A stretch of 30,160 nt of DNA, from NCBI GenBank assembly GCA_031262125.1, contig JAISII010000135.1, positions 1 to 30,160 on the forward strand. The letters are read 5' to 3'. The notes beneath the pieces are model-generated. The model saw only the letters and a list, made by a program, of their open reading frames with translations, was not told where the DNA came from and searched no databases. Source of the stretch: Oscillospiraceae bacterium (GTDB taxonomy: Bacteria; Bacillota; Clostridia; Oscillospirales; Acutalibacteraceae). The position numbers and the translations under genes were made by a program. Positions 23,551 through 30,160 of the stretch are shown here, in pieces; within the stretch, counting starts at the first letter, position 1; every line of letters begins with the position of its first letter.

Positions 23551-25181
23551 AGAAAAAAATTTTTAAAAATATTGCACTTGTTTCCTCTGTCTGCGTTTTG
23601 CTTACGGGTGTTTTTCTCTGCCTTGTTTTTTATTTTCAGCTTGGAGATGTTGTCAAAACAGAGCTGCAAAACAGGGCAAATGCTTATATAGATTTTTCGT
23701 ATGAAGATGTTGAAAACTCACTTGCCGATGTTGATGAAAGCGATATTCGAGTAACCCTTGTTGCCCCAAACGGAACGGTAGTTTTTGACAATACCGCTAA
23801 TGCAACCACACTCGAAAACCACACCGACCGAATTGAAATTAAAGAAGCCTTAGAATCCGGCAGCGGGCAAAGCAGCCGCCTGTCGCAAACTCTGGGAGAG
23901 GAAACATACTACTATGCAGTAAAGCTAAGCGACGGTTATATTTTGCGTACCGCAAAAACAGCCGACAGCGTTTTGGCGGTATTTGCCCGCAATTTGCTGC
24001 TTTTTGCACTGATTATGCTTGCAGTGCTTACACTTTGCTATTGTTTTAGTGCAAGGCTTGCAAAACGCATTGTAGCACCAATAAATAAAATTAATTTTGA
24101 CGAGCCGAACACGGTTTATGACGAACTTGCACCCTTTATGCGTACAATTACTTCTCAACGTAGCCAAATAGAAAAAGATATGCAAGCTCTGCGTGCAAGG
24201 CAAGACACTATAAACACGATAATGGACAATATGAGCGAGGGAGCAGTTCTTGTTGATAACAAGGAGAACCTTCTTTATGTAAATAAAGGTGCTAAAAAGC
24301 TGTTTAGCTTTGCAAATAACGGGCAAGGGCAAAACTTGCGTGCGTTGTTTAGGGATGCCGAGCTGCTTGCTGTTGCCAAAAGCACACTTAGCGGCGAACA
24401 CTGCGAGACAAACAGAAATATTGGCGGGCGAGAGTACCAAATATACGGCAGCCCTGTTGCCGGTGTTGGTGCGATTTTGCTCTTTGTTGATGTTACCGAA
24501 AAGGCAAAAGCCGAAAAGCTCCGCCGTGAGTTTTCGGCAAATGTTTCTCACGAACTTAAAACACCGCTTACCAGCATCGCAGGCTATGCCGAGCTGCTGA
24601 CAAACGGTGTTGCAAAGCAAGAAGATACTGCCGGATTTTTGCAAAAAATCAAGGCGGAATCAGACCGGCTTTCTCAGCTGGTTGAGGATATTATGCTGCT
24701 GTCGGGGCTGGACGAAGGGCAAGCAACAGCAAATATTGAGAGTGTGGAGCTTGCAAAAGTAGCCTATGAAGTTAAAGAACTGCTTGCCAAAAAAACAGAG
24801 AAAAACGCAGTAAAAATAAACATCACCGCTGCCGATGACGTAATAATAAAAGCAAACTATTCGCATATGCACCAGCTGCTGTTTAACCTTATGGAAAACG
24901 CCGTAAAGTATAACAAATCCGGCGGCACTGTAGAGGTAAGCATACAGCAGAAAAACGGGCATCCAAAGCTAACTGTTGCCGACACAGGCATAGGCATACC
25001 AACTGCCGAGCAAGCCCGCATATTCGAGCGGTTCTACAGGGTAGATAAATCCCGCTCTAAAACTTTGGGCGGCACAGGGTTGGGGCTTGCAATTGTTAAG
25101 CATATTTGTATGATTTACGAGGCTAAAATTGATGTGAAAAGCACGGAAGAAAAAGGCACAAAAATCAGCGTAACATTTTAA
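23547..25181 (+). CDS. phoR: PhoR-type sensor histidine kinase
   Basis: A 544-residue membrane kinase. Transmembrane segments are at about 9-30 and 148-168, with an extracytoplasmic sensor part between. A HAMP-like stretch (about 168-215) and a PAS domain (about 222-318) follow. The phosphorylated His335 is in FSANVSHELKTPL. The ATPase domain has NLMENAVKY (N box, Asn451), DTGIG (479-483) and GGTGLGLAI (508-516). It probably phosphorylates the response regulator encoded just upstream, under control of PhoU and Pst. It is the last gene before a strong terminator. Confidence 0.93.
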   Translation: MKKKIFKNIALVSSVCVLLTGVFLCLVFYFQLGDVVKTELQNRANAYIDFSYEDVENSLADVDESDIRVTLVAPNGTVVFDNTANATTLENHTDRIEIKEALESGSGQSSRLSQTLGEETYYYAVKLSDGYILRTAKTADSVLAVFARNLLLFALIMLAVLTLCYCFSARLAKRIVAPINKINFDEPNTVYDELAPFMRTITSQRSQIEKDMQALRARQDTINTIMDNMSEGAVLVDNKENLLYVNKGAKKLFSFANNGQGQNLRALFRDAELLAVAKSTLSGEHCETNRNIGGREYQIYGSPVAGVGAILLFVDVTEKAKAEKLRREFSANVSHELKTPLTSIAGYAELLTNGVAKQEDTAGFLQKIKAESDRLSQLVEDIMLLSGLDEGQATANIESVELAKVAYEVKELLAKKTEKNAVKINITAADDVIIKANYSHMHQLLFNLMENAVKYNKSGGTVEVSIQQKNGHPKLTVADTGIGIPTAEQARIFERFYRVDKSRSKTLGGTGLGLAIVKHICMIYEAKIDVKSTEEKGTKISVTF

Positions 25182-25208
25182 TTGTAGTGCAAATCTTATT
25201 TATATAAT

Positions 25209-25247
25209 AAAAGCTAACTGACCGCAAAAAAATCAGTTAGCTTTTTT
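25209..25247. terminator. Bidirectional terminator between phoR and the zinc peptidase gene
   Basis: A 13-bp perfect stem, AAAAGCTAACTGA (25209-25221) with TCAGTTAGCTTTT (25233-25245), has an 11-base loop. T-runs on both strands mean it can end phoR and the convergent gene. Its inner ten bases equal the stem of the terminator at 7920-7954. Confidence 0.88.
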
Positions 25248-25280
25248 ATTAATTTACAAATTCTAAACTTCTCTTCCCTA

Positions 25281-25961
25281 TCACCTTCTGCCATTCGCCC
25301 TAAAAATATAATAAAGCAAAATAAGCAGCGATTGCATTAAAGCGGCAACATAAGTTAACGCCGCTGCACCCAGCACTTTGCCTGCACCGTCGGCCTCTTG
25401 CTCGCCCAACGTGCCAGAGGCTTTAAGCGATGCCAAAGCTCGGCGGCTTGCATCAAATTCAACGGGCAGAGTTATCAGCTGAAAAACAACCGCCAACGAA
25501 AACAAAGCAATACCCAGCCAAATCAGCCCTACAAAGCCCAAAAAATAGCCCAAAATTATTGCAGGCACTGCCAACCGTGAACCTATATTGCACATTGGAA
25601 TTATTGCATTGCGGAATTTTAGCGGAGCAAAAGCTTTTGCATATTGCACTGCATGACCTGCCTCGTGTGCGGCAATGCCCGCTGCCGCAATTGTTGTTGC
25701 ATTAAAAACACCGTCCGAGAGAAAAATGCGGTTTGTTTTAGGGTCAAAATGGTCTGTCAGGTTGCCTTGGCATGGCAAAATTTCTACGCCTGCAACACCG
25801 TTTTGCCTAAGCACAGCCTCGGCGGCTTGTGCCCCTGTCATCCCACGAAAATTGCGTATTTGAGAATATTTGTTAAATCGGCTTTTAACAAGCCCCTGTG
25901 CCACCAAGCAAAACACCAGCCCGGGCAGCACAAACAAAAAATATATCGGGTCAAAAAACAT
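25281..25961 (-). CDS. yugP: YugP-family membrane zinc metallopeptidase
   Basis: A 226-residue membrane protein of the Zn_peptidase_2/YugP family. The zinc motif HEAGH is at 99-103, in GIAAHEAGHAVQYA. Transmembrane segments are at about 6-24, 130-165 and 205-222. FRGMTGAQAAEAVLRQNG and GNLTDHFDPKTNRIFLSDGV are family blocks before the catalytic site. The substrate is not known. It starts at ATG 25961 behind GAGGAA and is transcribed from a promoter at 26011-26039. Confidence 0.9.
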   Translation of the reverse strand: MFFDPIYFLFVLPGLVFCLVAQGLVKSRFNKYSQIRNFRGMTGAQAAEAVLRQNGVAGVEILPCQGNLTDHFDPKTNRIFLSDGVFNATTIAAAGIAAHEAGHAVQYAKAFAPLKFRNAIIPMCNIGSRLAVPAIILGYFLGFVGLIWLGIALFSLAVVFQLITLPVEFDASRRALASLKASGTLGEQEADGAGKVLGAAALTYVAALMQSLLILLYYIFRANGRR

Positions 25962-26010
25962 CTTTATTTCCTCATTGAAAAATTTTTATTTACTGCTTCT
26001 TTTTAACAAT

Positions 26011-26039
26011 AGTATACATTCAATTTAAAAATAATTCAA
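26011..26039 (-). promoter_or_regulatory. Promoter of the zinc peptidase gene (TTGAAT-N17-TATACT)
   Basis: On the minus strand, TTGAAT at 26039-26034, a 17-bp spacer and TATACT at 26016-26011, 50 bp before the start codon. Apart from this, the 112 bp between the two minus-strand genes shows nothing. Confidence 0.65.
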
Positions 26040-26073
26040 TATTTCTTTTGGTAATTTTATGAAAATTGCTTTT

Positions 26074-26628
26074 TTACGGGTCGCACCTTTTGCAAGGCAC
26101 ATAACCCTGTGCTATTATATTGGAACGATTGCTTGCAGTTGAATAATTCTCCGGTTTTATTCTTTTCACATCGCTGCAAGAAGACCTATGAAATTTTTCT
26201 GTAGACAAATTAAGAACATAGCTCGTGGTATTTTGTTGTTCGGGGTTATTATATTTATTAAAGTTATTTTCGTTATTGCTTCCCGAACTGCCGCTGTTAC
26301 TGCTCCCCGAACCGCTGCCCGAGTTACTGCTGTTGCCCGAATTACTGTTGTAACTGCTCCCCGAACCGCCGCTATAGCTGCTGTCATCGTCATCATCATA
26401 ATTTGCAGCGGGTGCTTTTGGTGCTTCGGTTACAGTTGGTTTTGTTGGCGGTGCCGTTGTGGTAACGGGTTCGGTTGCGGTTGTTGGGGCAACTGTTGTT
26501 TTTTCTGCTGCACTTGTGGTTGTTGCGGTTTTTGTCGGTTCATCTTCTCTTGCAGTCGAAGAACTGCCGCAAGCACACAGCGTTACGCAGAATATAATGC
26601 AAACAATCAAACATAATAATTTTTTCAA
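26074..26628 (-). CDS. Surface lipoprotein with Thr/Pro and Ser/Gly linkers and a C-terminal Cys motif domain
   Basis: A 184-residue secreted lipoprotein of unknown function. The signal peptide ends LCAC with Cys20; Cys at -2 is unusual for a lipobox. Then come a Thr/Pro/Ala-rich linker (about 30-75), a Ser/Gly/Asn low-complexity stretch (about 82-120), and a folded end (about 138-184). That end contains YVLNLSTEKFHRSSCSDVKR and GYVPCKRCDP, a small cysteine domain also found at the C-terminus of other secreted Firmicute proteins. The start is TTG 26628, nine bases after GGAG. The nearby ATG 26635 is out of frame and only two bases from GGAG. Confidence 0.8.
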   Translation of the reverse strand: MKKLLCLIVCIIFCVTLCACGSSSTAREDEPTKTATTTSAAEKTTVAPTTATEPVTTTAPPTKPTVTEAPKAPAANYDDDDDSSYSGGSGSSYNSNSGNSSNSGSGSGSSNSGSSGSNNENNFNKYNNPEQQNTTSYVLNLSTEKFHRSSCSDVKRIKPENYSTASNRSNIIAQGYVPCKRCDP

Positions 26629-26674
26629 TTTTCATCGCTCCTTAGTTTTAAAAGTTAAAATAATAACCAAAACT

Positions 26675-26703
26675 ATAATAATTCAGATTATTACATAAGT
26701 CAA
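26675..26703 (-). promoter_or_regulatory. Lipoprotein gene promoter (TTGACT-N17-TATTAT) with overlapping inverted repeat
   Basis: On the minus strand, TTGACT (26703-26698), a 17-bp spacer and TATTAT (26680-26675). A perfect inverted repeat TAATAAT-N4-ATTATTA (26676-26693) fills the spacer and covers most of the -10 element, the place expected for a repressor site. Confidence 0.6.
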
Positions 26704-26732
26704 CAAGTTTTGCAAAAATCATTAAATTTAAT

Positions 26733-26761
26733 TTGAATTTTTTGCAAAAATGTATTACAAT
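26733..26761 (+). promoter_or_regulatory. Promoter of nfo (TTGAAT-N17-TACAAT)
   Basis: TTGAAT 26733-26738, a 17-bp spacer and TACAAT 26756-26761, 50 bp before the start codon. A second TATAAT at 26783-26788 lacks a good -35. Confidence 0.5.
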
Positions 26762-26810
26762 AATTAAAAGTGATATAAATGCTATAATCAAGAAATTAAG
26801 GAGCAAAACA

Positions 26811-27647
26811 ATGCTGAATATAGGCTGCCATTTATCGGTATCGGGCGGGTATAAAAATATGGGAGAAACCGCCCTTAGCATAGGAGCGAACACGTTCCAG
26901 TTTTTCTCTCGCAACCCCCGTGGCGGTGCTGCAAAAGCCATAGACCCGCAGGATGCCGAAAACTTAATTACACTAATGAAAGAAAACAGCTTTGCCCCGC
27001 TGCTTGCCCATGCACCCTATACCCTAAACCCGGCTTCTAACGACGAGCGTATTCGTGCGTTTGCACTGGATGCAATGAGCGGCGACTTACAACGGATGGA
27101 AATGCTGCCCGGCAATATGTATAACTTCCACCCCGGCAGCCATGTCGGCTTGGGCGAGGATAAGGGCATATCGCTGATTATCGACGTGCTTAACACCGTG
27201 CTGTTTGAAGATATGACAACCACCGTGCTTCTCGAAACAATGGCGGGCAAAGGCTCCGAAATCGGGCGGAGCTTTGAGCAGCTTAAACGGATTATCGACG
27301 GCACAAAACTAAACGGCAAGCTTGGCGTTTGCATAGACACCTGCCACATTTATGATGCCGGTTACGACATTGTAAATAACCTTGACGGTGTGCTGCATGA
27401 GTTTGACGATGTTGTAGGGTTAACCCGTCTTAAAGCTGTGCACCTTAACGACAGTAAGAATATTTTTGAAAGCCACAAAGACCGCCACGAAAAAATCGGC
27501 GAAGGCTCACTGGGGTTAGAAACCTTTAAAAAAATAATAAACCACCCTGCCCTGCGGGGGCTTCCTTTTTATCTGGAAACCCCCAACGAGACGGATGGTT
27601 ATAAAGAAGAAATTGCATTGTTAAAAAGCTTGTATGAAGTAAACTAA
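26811..27647 (+). CDS. nfo: Endonuclease IV (apurinic/apyrimidinic endonuclease)
   Basis: A 278-residue TIM-barrel AP endonuclease that cuts DNA at abasic sites in base-excision repair. Zinc ligands are recognisable: His67 (LLAHAPY), His107/His111 (HPGSH), Glu141 (LLETMAGKGSEIG), Asp175 and His178 (CIDTCHIYDAGYD), then HLNDSK, HKDRHEKIGEG and the final Glu in LETP. The frame is open from 26733, but ATG 26811 gives the family start (MLNIGCHLSVSGG) and has AAGGAG upstream. It converges on pheT with a 26-bp gap and no obvious terminator. Confidence 0.95.
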   Translation: MLNIGCHLSVSGGYKNMGETALSIGANTFQFFSRNPRGGAAKAIDPQDAENLITLMKENSFAPLLAHAPYTLNPASNDERIRAFALDAMSGDLQRMEMLPGNMYNFHPGSHVGLGEDKGISLIIDVLNTVLFEDMTTTVLLETMAGKGSEIGRSFEQLKRIIDGTKLNGKLGVCIDTCHIYDAGYDIVNNLDGVLHEFDDVVGLTRLKAVHLNDSKNIFESHKDRHEKIGEGSLGLETFKKIINHPALRGLPFYLETPNETDGYKEEIALLKSLYEVN

Positions 27648-27673
27648 CCTTGTTTGAAAAAATAAAAAGAAAA

Positions 27674-30115
27674 TTAATTTCTCATTTCTGCGCCGAGCTG
27701 TTTTTTTAACCGTTTAACAACAGCATTGGCGCAGTTTTCAATTTCGGCAGAAGTCAGCGTTCTGGTCAGCGAGCCGATTATCAAACGGATTGTAATGGAC
27801 TTTTGCCCCTGCGGCACTTGCTTGCCTTTATATTCATCTACAAATTCGCCGTTTTGCAGCAGGCTGTCGCCGCCTTTTTTGCTTAAAATCACCTTAATAA
27901 TTTCGTCCCATTTTACTGCCGAATCAAACAAAAGCGACACATCATAATCCGTCATCGGGTATTCGGGCAAATGGGCAAAGGTGTTGCTTCTTGAGGGCAG
28001 GGGTTTAAGTGCGTCAATGTCCAGCTCGAACAGCATTACGGCACTGTTTTTTATGCCGCAGCTAAGTGCTGCTTTTTTTGAGAGCAAAGCAAGGTTGCCC
28101 ACAATGCTGCCACCTAAAATTATATTAATCCAAACCACATTGTCCGCCCAAAACGGCTTTTGTGTTTGGGCAAATTCAAAGCCTTCCATATGCACTGTGC
28201 GTGGCATAGCCTCCAGCACTCCCTTAGCTTTGCGGAAGAGTGCTGTTACATTGTCGGATTCACCGACAAACGCACCTGCAATATTTCTGCGTTGCAGGGG
28301 CAGGGCTTCTCGGCTATCATACGGGGTTGAGTATTCTTTATCCTGCAAAATTTGTGCAGCTTCAAAAATGCTAAACTCGCTGTAATAACGCAGGTTTGCA
28401 GCAACCGCCTTGCACATATTCGGCAGCAGCGAGGAGCGTATTAAGCTTTCAACGGGTGCGGGCGGTGCCGACAATGCTAAAATGCCGTCGGTGCTTTCTA
28501 AAACTGCCTTAACATATTTGTCCTCCATCCACGGGTAGGTAAAAATCTCCTGCATACCGCAACGCAAGGCAAGGTATTCTTTAATTTTTCGCTCAAGGTC
28601 AATATCAATTTGGTTTATTGCACCGTCAAAGGCTGTTACAATCGGTGTCGGCTCAAAATTTTCATAGCCGTACATTCTTGCAACTTCTTCCATAATGTCG
28701 GCTTTTATAGAAATATCGCCCGTAGAACGCCATGTGGGTGCAACAACGTGCATATTGTCGCCGTCAAAAGCAATCTCAAAACCCAAACGCCCCAGTTTTT
28801 GCTCAATTTCTTCATTTGCAAGGCGTTTGCCCAAGCGTTTTGCCAGCCACTCTGCCGAAACATCAATTTCGGCTTTTTTCAGCTTTTCGGGATAATTGTC
28901 GCAAAAACCCGTAACATTCATCTCGGGGTACAGCTCTGCAAACAAAGTCATAGCTAAAGCCAACGCTTGGTCGCACCGCTCGGGGTCAATAGCCTTTTCG
29001 TACCGTGCGGCGGCTTCTGTGCGTGTTTCGTACCGTGAGGCTGTACGCCGTATGCTCATTGCATCAAAGTTAGCAACCTCCAGTATTACACGGTTGGTGG
29101 TGGGCAAAACCGAGTCTTTTGCTCCGCCCATAACTCCGGCTAAACCAACGGCACTTTCGCTGTCGGCAATAACCAAATCGTCGTTGCAAAGCTTCAGCTC
29201 TTTGTCGTTTAGCAGCAGCAAATTTTCGCTGTCGGCTGCACGGCGTACCGTAATATGCCCGGAGATATTATCCGCATCAAACGCATGTGTAGGTTGCCCT
29301 GTGGCAAGCATAACATAATTTGTAATATCAACTAATGCGTTAATGGGTCGCATACCCACACGCCAAATTCTGGTTTGCATTTTAAACGGCGACGGTTTTA
29401 CATCCAGTCCGCTCATTTCTACACCAATATAGCGTGGGCAGCGTGCAGTGTCCTCCACAGCAACGGTAAAATCCGACTGCACAGCAGGGGTATACTCCTC
29501 AAACTGCGTCAGCGGCAGGTTATACAACGCCGCAAGCTCTCGTGCTATGCCATAATGCCCCCACAAATCGGGGCGGTTTGTCATAGATTTATTATCAATT
29601 TCCAATATAATGTCGTTAAGCTCCAAAGCATCTGCCAAAGGTGTGCCGGGGGCAACGTCAAGGTGTGTTAAATCCATAATAGTTGCCTCATCGGTAAAGG
29701 GGAACAAATCAAAAAGCCCAACCTCCGACGATGCACATATCATACCAAAGCTTTTAACACCTCGCAGCTTTGTATTTGCAATCTCTACCAATTCGCCCTC
29801 GCCGTGCCAGCGTACCTTTGCACCGGGGCAGGCAACCACTGCGTTCATACCCTCATACAAATTGCTGCCGCCGCAAACAATGTCATAAACATTGCCGTCG
29901 CCTATGTCGGTTTTGCAAACACGCAGCTTGTCGGCATTGGGGTGAGGCAACACCTCAACCACCTTGCCTATTACCATTTTGTCAAACTGCTTTGCCAGGT
30001 CTATTGTATCTTCAACCTCTACCGTTGCCATTGTAAGGTCATAGGCAAGATTAGACAAATCCATATCTTCCGGAATTTTTTCATAATACTTTATCCAATT
30101 TAACGATAATTTCAC
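27674..30115 (-). CDS. pheT: Phenylalanine-tRNA ligase beta subunit
   Basis: An 813-residue beta chain, the usual full length. Domains in order: N-terminal MKLSLNWIKYY; the tRNA-binding OB fold (about 40-155, with VLPHPNADKLRVCKTDIG); the B3/B4 editing domain (about 205-380, with PINALVDITNYVMLATGQP near its start); B5 (about 405-475); the catalytic-like core; and the C-terminal anticodon-binding FDX-ACB domain (about 720-813). With the alpha chain it charges tRNA-Phe. It starts with GTG at 30115 behind GGAGG. pheS would be expected just upstream, outside the window; the last 45 bases show only the ribosome site. Confidence 0.96.
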   Translation of the reverse strand: MKLSLNWIKYYEKIPEDMDLSNLAYDLTMATVEVEDTIDLAKQFDKMVIGKVVEVLPHPNADKLRVCKTDIGDGNVYDIVCGGSNLYEGMNAVVACPGAKVRWHGEGELVEIANTKLRGVKSFGMICASSEVGLFDLFPFTDEATIMDLTHLDVAPGTPLADALELNDIILEIDNKSMTNRPDLWGHYGIARELAALYNLPLTQFEEYTPAVQSDFTVAVEDTARCPRYIGVEMSGLDVKPSPFKMQTRIWRVGMRPINALVDITNYVMLATGQPTHAFDADNISGHITVRRAADSENLLLLNDKELKLCNDDLVIADSESAVGLAGVMGGAKDSVLPTTNRVILEVANFDAMSIRRTASRYETRTEAAARYEKAIDPERCDQALALAMTLFAELYPEMNVTGFCDNYPEKLKKAEIDVSAEWLAKRLGKRLANEEIEQKLGRLGFEIAFDGDNMHVVAPTWRSTGDISIKADIMEEVARMYGYENFEPTPIVTAFDGAINQIDIDLERKIKEYLALRCGMQEIFTYPWMEDKYVKAVLESTDGILALSAPPAPVESLIRSSLLPNMCKAVAANLRYYSEFSIFEAAQILQDKEYSTPYDSREALPLQRRNIAGAFVGESDNVTALFRKAKGVLEAMPRTVHMEGFEFAQTQKPFWADNVVWINIILGGSIVGNLALLSKKAALSCGIKNSAVMLFELDIDALKPLPSRSNTFAHLPEYPMTDYDVSLLFDSAVKWDEIIKVILSKKGGDSLLQNGEFVDEYKGKQVPQGQKSITIRLIIGSLTRTLTSAEIENCANAVVKRLKKQLGAEMRN

Positions 30116-30160
30116 TTGAACCTCCGAGTTTTTATGTTACTCATTTTAAAATAATCAAAA

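Noticed and set aside
26272..26392. Repetitive GGC/AGT-like sequence as a tandem repeat or CRISPR array
   Set aside because: The repetition comes from Ser/Gly/Asn codons of the lipoprotein linker; there are no regular repeat-spacer units.

Overview
The window looks like a chromosomal segment of an anaerobic, low-to-mid GC Firmicute, most likely a Clostridia member near Oscillospiraceae/Lachnospiraceae. The reasons are strong AGGAGG-type ribosome binding sites, sigma-A promoters with 17-bp spacers, a CymR/IscR-like Rrf2 regulator, a YugP-type peptidase and a TnpV relic of clostridial mobilizable transposons. The assignment is inferred from protein families, not from a marker gene.

Layout. (1) 1-6970, minus strand: a sulfur amino-acid block, read as cysK > mccB > mccA > LysR regulator > metN-metI-metQ > the start of a carboxymuconolactone-decarboxylase-like gene. 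It imports methionine and makes and interconverts cysteine, cystathionine and homocysteine. A perfect promoter drives cysK; a second promoter, carrying a 20-bp-spaced direct repeat, drives metNIQ. (2) 7028-7562, plus: a divergent Rrf2 regulator with three clustered cysteines. (3) About 7600-17178: an inserted, A+T-richer island. Its left end holds att-like direct repeats, a small conserved-looking gene, a relaxase fragment and a frameshifted tnpV. Then comes a defence operon: XRE regulator, SNF2 helicase, type III methyltransferase Mod, type III restriction subunit Res. Diverged copies of a roughly 150-bp sequence lie at both ends. (4) 17222-18489: a VOC-fold protein and a DUF1848 protein. (5) 18541-25247: the phosphate regulon pstSCAB-phoU-phoP-phoR, preceded by a possible small gene with its own promoter and terminator. 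(6) 25281-30160: a YugP-like zinc peptidase (minus), a Ser/Gly-linker lipoprotein (minus), endonuclease IV (plus) and pheT (minus).

The most notable points are: the helicase-augmented type III restriction-modification operon in the remains of a mobile element; the matching boundary repeats with 11-bp-period pairs; three back-to-back hairpins inside the mod target-recognition region; a PstS whose two sequence halves are in swapped order (apparent circular permutation); and candidate operators around the cysteine and methionine genes. No rRNA, tRNA or CRISPR array was found.
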